Source: Flagellimonas flava (GTDB taxonomy: Bacteria; Bacteroidota; Bacteroidia; Flavobacteriales; Flavobacteriaceae). Taken from it: a stretch of 64,000 nt of DNA. Numbering within the stretch: position 1 is the stretch's first letter; every line of letters starts with the position of its first letter. The stretch is taken from positions 186,001-250,000 of the forward strand of contig NZ_FQWL01000001.1 in the NCBI RefSeq assembly GCF_900129665.1, written 5' to 3'. Made by a program: the position numbers and the translations under genes. Below, piece after piece: positions 1-8,432 of this stretch. The notes under the pieces are model-generated. The model was not told the DNA's origin. It ran no database searches and saw only the letters and a program-made list of their open reading frames with translations.

Positions 1-883
1 TAAGCGAAAAACCTATTATGGCTAGGATTAGGGCAAGTATTAACTGATTTTCACCTTCGAATGCTGAGGGCCAAACGTTTACATCGTCCACAACAATAGT
101 CTTATCCCCGAAAGTCTTGGTTTCCAATACTTTTTTCCATGGCCAGATTTTGTTTAATGACCCTAGGATAAAGCCGGTTAGTAATGCTAAAGTGATGTTT
201 TTGTAGTGAGTGAACATCCATTTCAATAGACGAGCAAAACTTAGGAGTCCAAAAACAGCTCCCAAAGCAACGGTCAAAACGATTTTGATGTCCTTTTCAT
301 GGACTGCATCCAAAATGGTTTTGTAGGACCCCAGAAGTACAAGGATAAATGCTCCTGAAATCCCAGGAAGAATCATAGCGCAAACGGCCAACGCTCCCGA
401 TAGGAAAAGATAGGGTAGGCTATCAATATTTTCATTGGGTGGAAGTTCAGTTATGAAGTAGGCGAGGAAACCACCCAGGATAAATACGATAATAGCAGCC
501 AATGACCATTTTTTAATTTCCTTTCCCACAAAAAAGACGCTTGCCAAAACCAATCCAAAAAAGAAAGACCAGAGAAGGATAGGTTCATTTTCCAACAACC
601 AACTTAAAAATTTGGCCAATGAAAGCACACTGATAAAAATCCCTGAGAAAAGGGCTAATAGAAAATTGCCATTCACCTTGGTCCAAAATGCCTTTAAGCC
701 ATCCTTTCTGAGCACTTTGAAAAGAGATAGGTTTATATTGTTGATTGAAGTGATAAGTTCCTCATAGATTCCAGAGATAAAAGCTATTGTGCCCCCGGAG
801 ACCCCGGGAACAACATCAGCAGCTCCCATGGCCATACCTTTAAGGGTAATCCATACGTAATCCGTAAACTTTCTTTCTTTCAT
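1..883 (-). CDS. DUF368 family membrane protein, partial (C-terminus outside window)
   Basis: The minus-strand frame opens with ATG at 883 (residues MKERKFTDYV) and stays open to the window edge, giving 294 codons without a stop. The protein is strongly hydrophobic with many membrane helices. It carries the glycine/proline-rich signature near the start (GAADVVPGVSGGT) and a second similar segment (MILPGISGAF) in the middle, which is the internal repeat typical of the DUF368 (PopT-like) family. Members of that family have been linked to undecaprenyl-phosphate or other lipid-carrier transport; that role is family knowledge and not visible here. It lies 23 bp downstream of the TPR gene, so the two are probably co-transcribed. 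Confidence 0.85.
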   Translation of the reverse strand, partial: MKERKFTDYVWITLKGMAMGAADVVPGVSGGTIAFISGIYEELITSINNINLSLFKVLRKDGLKAFWTKVNGNFLLALFSGIFISVLSLAKFLSWLLENEPILLWSFFFGLVLASVFFVGKEIKKWSLAAIIVFILGGFLAYFITELPPNENIDSLPYLFLSGALAVCAMILPGISGAFILVLLGSYKTILDAVHEKDIKIVLTVALGAVFGLLSFARLLKWMFTHYKNITLALLTGFILGSLNKIWPWKKVLETKTFGDKTIVVDDVNVWPSAFEGENQLILALILAIIGFSL

Positions 884-906
884 AAAGTGGTTGGGAAAAG
901 TGCGCT

Positions 907-2295
907 TTAGGTTGACGTTTTCTTAATTTCGGAAATCCAGACTACTTTTTGCAATTCGGGGAACTCTTCCTCAAACTGATGAAGTTTTTCCACATCCATT
1001 TGCATGGCTTGGGCCAATTTTTCCTTGGCATTTAAAACTTCCCCGTTCTTTAGATAAACACCTGCTAATTTGTAAACCAATTCTGCACTTTCTGGATAGA
1101 ATTCCAAACCTTGCACAAGTACTTGGATGGAAGAGCCGTAATCCCCAATGTTTTTAAGAACTTCAGCCCAATTTTTCCAGGTGTCGAACTCATAGTTTCC
1201 GAGATCTACAGCTTGTTTGTATGCAAAGTCGGCTTCGTCATAATTTTTTAGGACGAAATAAATTTTAGCACATTTTTTCCAGTAGATGGGGTTTTCCCCA
1301 TCTATATTTATGGCCTTGTTGATATAGTACAACGCCTTTTCATAGTTCTCCATTTTAAAATGGAAATCGGTAATGGCCAACCAACCTTTGTCTAGCAAAG
1401 GGTCTTCATGCACGGTATTATAGTAGTAGTACTTGGCCAAGTCATTATTTCCTAATTTTTCATGGCATTTACCAATTCTTAGGTAGGCATGGGAAGTTGG
1501 ATCTTCTATGGAAATGGTAGTTTCGTAATTTTCGATGGCCTCGTTGTACCTGCCCAATTTTTCAAGCACCTTGGCTTTTTCAAAGTAGGCTCCAATAAAG
1601 GAATCATCCGAAATAATAGCAAAATCGAACGAAGTAAGCGCTTCTTTGAACATCTTTTTGCTAAGGTAGATTTTCCCTAGCTGATGCCATGCTACCTCGC
1701 AATATGGATTTCGTTCCAGATAGGTATTGAGATATACGATGGCCCCATCAAAATCTTCCAGAAATTCAAAGCAGTAGACCACATTGTATAGTGATGAGTA
1801 GTCGGAATCGTCAAACTCCACACATTTCATAAAGCTTCGCTTTGCCTTTTCGTAATCATCCATGAAGAGGTATTCCATGCCGAGAAGGGAGTGGATGTCA
1901 AAGCTGTTTTCCGTAAGATGAAGTGCATCGAGCAATAGGTTGACCGCTTCTTGGTGATTATCCTGTTTGGATTGGATATTGGCTCGCTGAATATAGATTT
2001 CCTCATTGTGGGCGTCTATGTTCTGAATCTCATCCAATAGGCGTTCGGCAACGTCGTATTGATCCTCAAAAACCAAGACTTCAACACGTAATAGTTTTAG
2101 CTCCATGGAGTTGGGGTGTTGTTCCAAACCAATTTGGATAGCCTTCTTTCCCAAGGATATTTTACCGTTGTTAAGGTAGTGGTGAATGATTTCTTCGAAG
2201 TCCTCCGCATCAAAAAAATACACATCATCGGTCTTGAGCATGGACTCAAATTTGCTGATGGATTTATCCGGATTTTCGTTAGAATCTAACGCCAT
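907..2295 (-). CDS. tetratricopeptide (TPR) repeat protein
   Basis: The 462-residue soluble protein consists almost entirely of 34-residue helical repeats with the A/G and Y/F pattern of TPR units (for example AYFEKAKVLEKLGRYNEAI and AYLRIGKCHEKLGNNDLAK). About ten units can be counted between residues 60 and 440. There is no signal peptide or membrane segment, so it is probably a cytoplasmic scaffold for protein contacts. ATG at 2295 is the only reasonable start. It is followed closely by the DUF368 gene. No partner or specific role can be read from the sequence. Confidence 0.9.
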   Translation of the reverse strand: MALDSNENPDKSISKFESMLKTDDVYFFDAEDFEEIIHHYLNNGKISLGKKAIQIGLEQHPNSMELKLLRVEVLVFEDQYDVAERLLDEIQNIDAHNEEIYIQRANIQSKQDNHQEAVNLLLDALHLTENSFDIHSLLGMEYLFMDDYEKAKRSFMKCVEFDDSDYSSLYNVVYCFEFLEDFDGAIVYLNTYLERNPYCEVAWHQLGKIYLSKKMFKEALTSFDFAIISDDSFIGAYFEKAKVLEKLGRYNEAIENYETTISIEDPTSHAYLRIGKCHEKLGNNDLAKYYYYNTVHEDPLLDKGWLAITDFHFKMENYEKALYYINKAINIDGENPIYWKKCAKIYFVLKNYDEADFAYKQAVDLGNYEFDTWKNWAEVLKNIGDYGSSIQVLVQGLEFYPESAELVYKLAGVYLKNGEVLNAKEKLAQAMQMDVEKLHQFEEEFPELQKVVWISEIKKTST

Positions 2296-2381
2296 AGAAA
2301 CGTGTTTGGTTTAACTATGGACTTAAAATTAGCCCTTTGGCGCTATCAATAAGTCCGTTTATGGGGTATGTTATCAACAAA

Positions 2382-3575
2382 TTAGTTAACAGCAACAGCA
2401 TTATATCGGTCTAAAATGCTAATGATTTGGTCGCATCCTTGCGTTATTTCTTGCATTGAAATTGTCAACGGAGGTGATATCCTCACCGCTTTAGGTTCAA
2501 AAAGCAACCAAAAAAGAACCAATCTGTTTTTAGCTGCTTCCAGGACCAAATAATCAGCAATTTTTTTGTTTTCAAACAATAGGGCCAACATTAAACCTTT
2601 ACCCCTTATTTCTTTAATCAAAGGATGTACCAAACGGGTACGGAAGTATTTTTCTTTTCGGAGTGTATGTTCAATGAGTTGATTTTCAGTAACTTCCTTC
2701 AAAGTTGCCAAGCTGGCAGCGGCAATAACAGGATTTCCGCCAAAAGTGGTGATATGACCTAATTTAGGACTGTTTTGTAGACAATCCATCATTTTTTTCG
2801 AAGCAACAAAAGCTCCAACTGGAAGCCCAGATGCCATACCCTTACCTATGACCAAAATATCTGGCACGCAGTTAAAATGTTCAAAGGCGAAGAGTTTTCC
2901 TGTGCGTCCAAAACCTGGTTGAATTTCATCCAAAATAAGCAAGGCTCCAACTTCATCACAGCGCTTTCTTACTTTGGCCAGATAATCATCTTTGGGTAGA
3001 ATAAAACCGGCACCGCCTTGAATGGTCTCCAAAACCACGGCAGCGGTTTTTTCTGAAATATGTTGTAAATCAGAAAGGTTATTGAACCGAATGAACGAAA
3101 CGTCAGGAACCAGCGGGCGAAACGCGCTTTTTCGTTCCTCAAACCCCATAAGACTTAGACTGCCCATGGTATTCCCGTGGTATGCCTTGTGGGCAGCTAT
3201 AAGCTGCGACCTCCCTGTGTAGCGTCTGGCCAATTTTAGTGCTCCTTCCATGGCTTCTGTTCCTGAATTTACCAAATAGGTAGTCTCCAATCCCGCTGGA
3301 AGCAAGGAAGCCAGCAGTTTGGTGTATGCTACCGCCGGTTGTTGCACGTACTCGCCATATACCATAACGTGCATGTATTGTTCGGCTTGCTGTTTTACAG
3401 CTTCAACCACGCGAGGATGACAGTGCCCAAGGCTACAGGCGGATACCCCCGCTACAAAATCGAGATGGGCGTTTCCGGTTTCGTCATAAATGAAACTACC
3501 TTCGGCCCTTGAAACCTGAAGGCCCAACGGGTGCGGTGTGGTTTGCGCCTGATATTTTAGAAAGTCCTCTTGCAT
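2382..3575 (-). CDS. class III PLP-dependent aminotransferase
   Basis: This 397-residue protein is a full-length fold-type I class III aminotransferase (acetylornithine/ornithine/4-aminobutyrate group). Visible hallmarks are VNSGTEA near residue 102 (phosphate binding), LDEIQPGFGRTG at about 215-226, and the PLP lysine K245 in LVIGKGMASG. The aspartate in LDEIQ would contact the pyridine nitrogen. Substrate cannot be settled from motifs; there are no arginine-biosynthesis neighbours, so argD is not assigned. It ends 86 bp before the TPR gene and lies 30 bp downstream of the OstA-like gene on the same strand, so they probably share a transcript. Confidence 0.9.
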   Translation of the reverse strand: MQEDFLKYQAQTTPHPLGLQVSRAEGSFIYDETGNAHLDFVAGVSACSLGHCHPRVVEAVKQQAEQYMHVMVYGEYVQQPAVAYTKLLASLLPAGLETTYLVNSGTEAMEGALKLARRYTGRSQLIAAHKAYHGNTMGSLSLMGFEERKSAFRPLVPDVSFIRFNNLSDLQHISEKTAAVVLETIQGGAGFILPKDDYLAKVRKRCDEVGALLILDEIQPGFGRTGKLFAFEHFNCVPDILVIGKGMASGLPVGAFVASKKMMDCLQNSPKLGHITTFGGNPVIAAASLATLKEVTENQLIEHTLRKEKYFRTRLVHPLIKEIRGKGLMLALLFENKKIADYLVLEAAKNRLVLFWLLFEPKAVRISPPLTISMQEITQGCDQIISILDRYNAVAVN

Positions 3576-3605
3576 CCGAAAGTTGGAACGGGAAATTAAC
3601 GATTC

Positions 3606-5312
3606 TTATTGCGACGAATCTACGGTCTTTTCAACCTTTACTTTTTTGGGATTTACCGCTTTGGTATTTGGTGATTGGGATTCTTCTGCAGGGAGATTAC
3701 CGCTACGTTCCCGTTCTTCGGTATCAATGTCCACAGGATTATCTATACCACGGATTTGAATCAAAGTGATATTGTTGTCGTCGAAATCAAAAATGTCATC
3801 TTTGGTACGCAGGCGCTCTTCCCCACGCCAAATGAACCCTTTTAGTTTTCTACTTTCCTTGGGCAGGTCCTTATCTGGAAATATATCTCCGTCTGGATTT
3901 ACAAAGAATGTAATGTCTTCAATATCGCTGTTGGCCATGATCAGTCTGATCTTACTGCATATGGTCTTGTCAATTCCGATGAGCTCCTGATCATCGTTGT
4001 ACATATAATAGATGACCTCGGTGTTTTTGACCAAATCAATGATTTTGAGCTCATTTTCTATGAATTTTCCAAAGAGATCTTTCCCTTTAGCCTGATTGTA
4101 TCCGGTTTTACTTATCGTATCCAAGGAAATAATGAAGGCGTTGTCCAATACCTTTAGCGAGTCCAACTGGTCCGTTTCCAAATCGGAGATAAGATGAATA
4201 CTATCCCCTGTGATTTGGTTGTCCAAATTCCACATAATGGGGTCGGTGATCAACTGGGTTATGCCTGTTTTTTCTTCGGAATGAATGGAATCACATTTCC
4301 CTGCAAGATCGGTCTTAAAGAATTTAGCGTTTCGGAATGCCCGGATAATCCTGGATTCGGGTTTACCGGTTACCATTAGGGTGTCCCCATGAATATACAA
4401 TGAATCGTTCTGTACCACATTGATGGCCACTGCCCGCTTTGTGGCGAACAGGGAATCTTTTTCCTTGAAAACTTCCGCATAATGTGCCCTTACCACCCCT
4501 TGATTGATCGTGTCGGTAACTGTGATGTTGTTTGTGGCAGAGGCAAAAGACGAGGTCTTGTCGAAATAAACACTATCACCTTCAATAATTCGGTTATTGT
4601 AGTCTATTCGGGTGTTTTTTACCCCGTAACCCTGTTCAATTGTAGTGTCGTAAAACCCACGCTCACAATAAATCTTATATTCCTCGCCGGTGATGGTGGA
4701 AGGCCCATACATATAGGCGTTTTTAGACTGGCGATAGTAGTCCAGTTGCTCGGAATCTATGATATATTCTGGGTTGTCTATATGTACATTTTTTCGAAAT
4801 TGCACCTTCTTAAGTTCCATGAAGTAGTTCCCAATGATACTGGTAAGTACATTTGCTGAATCAACAACTTTGCCCCCAGACCTATAGTACGAAAGTTGGT
4901 TTTCCCTATCAAAATAAAGGGTATCCGTGGTCAAGGTCATTTTTCCATCGGTCAAATCCACCTTCTCCCAGGCCTTGGCCAGTCTGGTATTCCCATCATA
5001 ATCCATTTTTCCACTGTTCATTTCAATGGAATCCCCTTGTTGCATTCGGATGTTTCCAATGGCCTTTAGTCGGTTTTCTTGCGCATAAAAAATGGCGATA
5101 TCGCACCATAGGTCGGCACCCTGGTGTTCAAACTGCACTTGGCGTTCATCATCCTTGCTAAAAATTGACGCTCCTGGAAATTGGGCTTCGTCCTTGGTGA
5201 AGTTTGCTCCGTAAACAATGTTGATCTGCCTTCCAGTGGACTTACCCTCATCTTCTTGGGCGAAGGATAAAAATGAAAACAGGCTCAAAAAGAAAAAAAC
5301 AATCTTTCGCAA
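3606..5312 (-). CDS. OstA-like (LptA/LptD N-terminal fold) envelope protein
   Basis: The 568-residue protein begins with a clear signal peptide (MRKIVFFFLSLFSFLSFAQ, cleaved around residue 19). It continues with repeated short beta-strand units (YDGNTRLAKAWEKVDLTDGKMTLTTDTLYFD and similar) typical of the OstA/LptA beta-jellyroll that carries lipopolysaccharide across the periplasm. The acidic, lysine-rich tail after residue 530 looks disordered. The start is TTG at 5312: an in-frame stop lies just upstream, there is no early ATG, and the signal peptide begins exactly there. A TACTTTTG box on the minus strand at 5328-5335 sits at promoter distance. Role in LPS export or assembly is inferred from the family. 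Confidence 0.85.
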   Translation of the reverse strand: MRKIVFFFLSLFSFLSFAQEDEGKSTGRQINIVYGANFTKDEAQFPGASIFSKDDERQVQFEHQGADLWCDIAIFYAQENRLKAIGNIRMQQGDSIEMNSGKMDYDGNTRLAKAWEKVDLTDGKMTLTTDTLYFDRENQLSYYRSGGKVVDSANVLTSIIGNYFMELKKVQFRKNVHIDNPEYIIDSEQLDYYRQSKNAYMYGPSTITGEEYKIYCERGFYDTTIEQGYGVKNTRIDYNNRIIEGDSVYFDKTSSFASATNNITVTDTINQGVVRAHYAEVFKEKDSLFATKRAVAINVVQNDSLYIHGDTLMVTGKPESRIIRAFRNAKFFKTDLAGKCDSIHSEEKTGITQLITDPIMWNLDNQITGDSIHLISDLETDQLDSLKVLDNAFIISLDTISKTGYNQAKGKDLFGKFIENELKIIDLVKNTEVIYYMYNDDQELIGIDKTICSKIRLIMANSDIEDITFFVNPDGDIFPDKDLPKESRKLKGFIWRGEERLRTKDDIFDFDDNNITLIQIRGIDNPVDIDTEERERSGNLPAEESQSPNTKAVNPKKVKVEKTVDSSQ

Positions 5313-5327
5313 TGTTCAAATTTTGTC

Positions 5328-5335
5328 CAAAAGTA
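5328..5335 (-). promoter_or_regulatory. candidate -7 box for the OstA-like gene
   Basis: The minus strand reads TACTTTTG, an exact match to the Bacteroidota sigma-A -7 consensus TAnnTTTG, ending 15 nt before the TTG start at 5312. No TTG is found at the usual 17-23 nt further upstream, so this is half of a promoter. It agrees with the TTG start. Confidence 0.4.
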
Positions 5336-5456
5336 GGCTTTTTGGCAAAAGTGGGAATTAAGATTTAGAAAGCTTTGGCATTATTTTATGGCAAGGTGGG
5401 ATTTCGTTTGTCCATTGGGAGCTTTCCTCCGTCGATTTTTAGCTGTCAGTTTCAAA

Positions 5457-5464
5457 TAGTTTTG
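5457..5464 (+). promoter_or_regulatory. candidate -7 box for the 670-residue lipoprotein gene
   Basis: TAGTTTTG matches TAnnTTTG and lies 30 nt before the ATG at 5495. It falls downstream of the longest possible ATG (5375), so if it is used the true start must be 5495. No well-spaced TTG (-33) is seen upstream. Confidence 0.4.
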
Positions 5465-5494
5465 ATTTCTTGTGGTTGTAAATTCTTGGATGGT

Positions 5495-7507
5495 ATGCGA
5501 ATTATTTCTCACCCTGCTCTATGGCTTGCTATACTTTTCGGACAGGCTTGTAAAGGTCCCGAGGCTGAACTGCCACAACATATTTTGGAACAGCCACTTG
5601 AAATATCCGCTCTAAATGAAAAGGGTGAAACCTTGATCGTCTATAAAGAGGGTGGGTCAGATGGGGGCACTCTCCAACTAGAAAAGCAGGTTGATGCAGA
5701 ATCAGAGCATTCTTTGACCTATACTTATACGATTCATGCTAAGGCGGATATGGATATAAGCCTGCAAAAGGATTGGACCCTCGCTTCAACAACTTTTGAG
5801 GAGGCCGAATTTTTGTTGCCGGGATTTTGGTACAAGAGGAATCTAAGGTCGCCAGAGAAGGCTCCATCCTTTAAAACCGCAGATTTCTGGTCATTTCGGG
5901 AAGACCGACTTAGCGCACCTTTGGCGGTTGGGTATAACCCTAACAATGGCCAATGGGTAAAACTGGAACGTAGGGATTCCCTCTTACGGGATGAAAAACC
6001 TGAATCCATGCAAGGAAATATCAAATTGCTTACGGATATAGGCAGCCTTGGGATTGGCAAAGGAAGTAACCAGCAAACACTTTTGAGGGGTAATTTTCCG
6101 TTTCTGGAAAGTCCTAGTTCGTATCAGTCCAAATTAAAATTGAATCCCAAATGGATGGCATTTTATCCATTGAAGAAAGGAGAAAAACTCAAAGTAAGTT
6201 GGACGGTAAGTTTTGGAAAGGCTGAGCGCTTTTCGGATATGGTCAAAAACACCTGGGAAACCACTTATGATCATTATAAGCCGAGTCAGGTCGAAAACAC
6301 TAAAACTGATATCCAAATCAAGGAAGTCCTTAGCAATTACTTTTATGAGAGTTATGCCGAAACAAAAGATTTAAAAGGGTTCGCCGGACTTTGGTTCGAT
6401 ACCAAAACCTGCGAAAACACCGGGGTGCTCTCCGTTGGCTTTTGTGGTAAGACTTTCGCTAATGCCTACAATTTATTGGAATATGGGGTGCAACAAAACA
6501 ATTCGGAACATATAGCTTTGGCCAGAAAAGTGTTGGACTCTTACTATGCCAATGGGTTTACCTACACTGGATTGATTAGGGAGTTGGTATATGGGACCAA
6601 TGCGGAAGATGTATATACCTTAAGAAAACAAAGCGAAGGCCTTAAGAACCTTCTTTTCCTTTTGGATTTTGACAAGCGGCAAGGTATTCAACGGGCTACG
6701 TTGGAGCAACAAATAAAAACTTTGATGCACCGCCTAGTGGAACTTCAGGACAAAACGGGTGGATTTCCAAGGAAATTTGATGCGAATTTTAAGGTTTTGG
6801 ACAATTCAACGGGCAGCACTCAGAGTATCATCACCCCGATGGTGATGGCGGCCAGGTATTTTAACGAACCGGAATTTATGAAAGCCGCGGTGATGGCAGG
6901 AAGTTATGCGGAAAAGAACATTATTGAACAATCGGATTATTTTTCCTCTACCTTGGATGCCAATTGTGAAGATAAAGAAGCCGCGGCCATAGCTGCGGTA
7001 TCCTTTTACCATTTGGCCTTGGCCGCTGATGACGCATCCAGGCAAAAGTATGTATCCCTAGCCAAGGAAGCGGCTTACTTTGGATTGAGTTGGTATTATC
7101 TATGGGATGTCCCCTTTCCAAAAGAAAGTTTGTTGGGCAGAACCAACCTCAAGACCAGGGGTTGGGGGAATGTATCCACCGAAAATAACCATATCGATGT
7201 TTGGGCATTTGATTTTCCGCATGTGTTGGAATGGTTGGCCCGTGAAACAGATGAACCACGATTTTCGGAGATGGCCAAGGTGATTACCTCATCGATAAAG
7301 GACCAAATGTTGCCCTATGAAGGACATATGGTGGGTGTTGGTAAGGTAGGCTATATGCCGGAAATTATTCAACATACCGTCTGGGATTATGGAGCAAATG
7401 GTAAAGGCTATCTCAATGCGCACATGTCGGTAGGATGGACCGTAGCCTCTATTTGGGAAGTTCTTACCCCTGGCCGGTTTGGTCGTTTTCTGGAGCGCTA
7501 TCCGTAG
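5495..7507 (+). CDS. large lipoprotein of unrecognised family, alpha-helical toroid-like C-terminal half
   Basis: With ATG at 5495 the product is 670 residues and starts with a lipoprotein-like signal ending in FGQAC (Cys19; the lipobox is loose). A start at 5375 would add 40 residues that spoil the signal. Residues about 25-290 look beta-rich. From about 300 onward there are repeated helical hairpins with aromatic and acidic residues (GLWFDTKTCENTG, GGFPRKFD, HIDVWAFDFPHVLEWLA) that resemble the alpha/alpha toroid of glycosidases and lyases. I do not recognise the family and give no substrate. It is transcribed alone, divergent from the OstA operon, and an inverted repeat follows its stop. 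Confidence 0.75.
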   Translation: MRIISHPALWLAILFGQACKGPEAELPQHILEQPLEISALNEKGETLIVYKEGGSDGGTLQLEKQVDAESEHSLTYTYTIHAKADMDISLQKDWTLASTTFEEAEFLLPGFWYKRNLRSPEKAPSFKTADFWSFREDRLSAPLAVGYNPNNGQWVKLERRDSLLRDEKPESMQGNIKLLTDIGSLGIGKGSNQQTLLRGNFPFLESPSSYQSKLKLNPKWMAFYPLKKGEKLKVSWTVSFGKAERFSDMVKNTWETTYDHYKPSQVENTKTDIQIKEVLSNYFYESYAETKDLKGFAGLWFDTKTCENTGVLSVGFCGKTFANAYNLLEYGVQQNNSEHIALARKVLDSYYANGFTYTGLIRELVYGTNAEDVYTLRKQSEGLKNLLFLLDFDKRQGIQRATLEQQIKTLMHRLVELQDKTGGFPRKFDANFKVLDNSTGSTQSIITPMVMAARYFNEPEFMKAAVMAGSYAEKNIIEQSDYFSSTLDANCEDKEAAAIAAVSFYHLALAADDASRQKYVSLAKEAAYFGLSWYYLWDVPFPKESLLGRTNLKTRGWGNVSTENNHIDVWAFDFPHVLEWLARETDEPRFSEMAKVITSSIKDQMLPYEGHMVGVGKVGYMPEIIQHTVWDYGANGKGYLNAHMSVGWTVASIWEVLTPGRFGRFLERYP

Positions 7508-7509
7508 AA

Positions 7510-7534
7510 TAACACTTTCCTATTTCTAGTGTTA
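7510..7534 (+). terminator. inverted repeat after the lipoprotein gene
   Basis: TAACACT at 7510-7516 pairs with AGTGTTA at 7528-7534 around an 11-nt loop, 3 bp after the stop codon. There is no T-tract, so it may be a weak terminator or an mRNA-end hairpin. Confidence 0.3.
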
Positions 7535-7652
7535 GGTATAAAGAAAATGGAGGCAAAAGACCTTTAATTCAGGTGGCCAAGAGGTATTCTTTTGGGGTAA
7601 ATGAGCACAGTTTTCTGCAAATTTTGTGGTTTAATGGGCAATAGCCCCAAGC

Positions 7653-7660
7653 TATGTTTG
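7653..7660 (+). promoter_or_regulatory. candidate -7 box for the small membrane protein gene
   Basis: TATGTTTG matches TAnnTTTG exactly and lies 23 nt before the ATG at 7684. The nearest upstream TTG (7624-7626) is 26 nt away, slightly longer than the usual spacer. Together with the strong terminator after the gene it marks a single-gene transcription unit. Confidence 0.45.
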
Positions 7661-7683
7661 TATCGTAATAAAAACTGCAAACT

Positions 7684-7884
7684 ATGAGAAAAGCAATTGA
7701 GAAGAACTCCTTGTTTTTTGAACTTGGAGCAACACAGAACAGGAATGGAAACAAAATGTCCTTTTTGAGTAATATGGACGCCAATAAAAAAGTCGGATGG
7801 GAAGCAACCTTGTTTTTTGTGGGACTGCTTTTGGCACTACCTGTTATGACTGGGCTACTTCTACTGATTTTTAAGTTCGTATAA
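7684..7884 (+). CDS. small membrane protein, unknown function
   Basis: The 66-residue product has a polar N-terminal half (about 35 residues) and one long hydrophobic helix at about residues 43-65 ending in LLLIFKFV at the C-terminus, so it is probably tail-anchored or a single-span inner-membrane protein. ATG follows a TAnnTTTG box by 23 nt, and a strong hairpin terminator begins 21 bp after the stop, which argues that this short frame is a real gene. An internal ATG (MSFLSNMD, residue 26) is an alternative start. No family is recognised. Nothing on the opposite strand competes as a better gene. Confidence 0.55.
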   Translation: MRKAIEKNSLFFELGATQNRNGNKMSFLSNMDANKKVGWEATLFFVGLLLALPVMTGLLLLIFKFV

Positions 7885-7905
7885 AGCTTGATAATACGAT
7901 TTAAG

Positions 7906-7940
7906 ACCTGGCTGTTCCTCCGGAATCGTCAGGTTTTTTG
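7906..7940 (+). terminator. intrinsic terminator of the small membrane protein gene
   Basis: ACCTGGC (7906-7912) pairs with GTCAGGT (7928-7934; one G-U pair). A second inner stem TTCC/GGAA lies within the loop, and a run of six T follows at 7934-7939. It fits a rho-independent terminator read from the plus strand. Confidence 0.75.
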
Positions 7941-7992
7941 TGTTTTAGAATTTGGTGTGAACAGTAGGAGAAAAGCAGACCTTGTTAGCACC

Positions 7993-8343
7993 CTAGTTAT
8001 CACCTCTGCCAAGATAGGCCCTAATGGAAGCTATTTTTCCTGAGTTGTTAAATGTAATTACGTCCACTACATATAGTTCCTCGGACTCATTCACGATGAT
8101 TTTCAGCTCGGCAGCTACCGTATTCTCATCTTCATAAGTGGAAAGTATTTCTATGACCAAGGAATCGGCCGCATCAAAGTTCTTTTGGGTTTCTTTTAGG
8201 GCAATATTCTTACCCTCGACCCTAATTTTCCAATCACGGAGGACGATGTCATCCGCAAACATGCCCTTGATGGCCCCTAAATCTTTCTCTGCATATTTTT
8301 GGAGGTAGCGGACAGCTAGTTCTTTAAAGGGACTTAATGTCAT
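7993..8343 (-). CDS. SnoaL-like / NTF2-fold protein
   Basis: The 116-residue protein has the layout of the NTF2/SnoaL cone fold. A first helix (LAVRYLQKYAEKDLGAIKGMFADDIVLRDW) is followed by beta-strands rich in E and V, including VAAELKIIV and VVDVITFNNSGKIASIRAYLG, the latter being the usual C-terminal sheet signature. No signal peptide. Such proteins bind or isomerise small molecules, or are non-enzymatic; the substrate cannot be told. It starts at ATG 8343 and stands between the plus-strand terminator and the aldo/keto reductase gene, 89 bp away. Confidence 0.8.
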   Translation of the reverse strand: MTLSPFKELAVRYLQKYAEKDLGAIKGMFADDIVLRDWKIRVEGKNIALKETQKNFDAADSLVIEILSTYEDENTVAAELKIIVNESEELYVVDVITFNNSGKIASIRAYLGRGDN

Positions 8344-8432
8344 TGAATCGAATGTTTTTATGGGCGAGAAAAATAGATAAAAATCCTTTTGAAGACAATG
8401 CTCTAGACCAGCCTTTTATTGCAATATATAAG

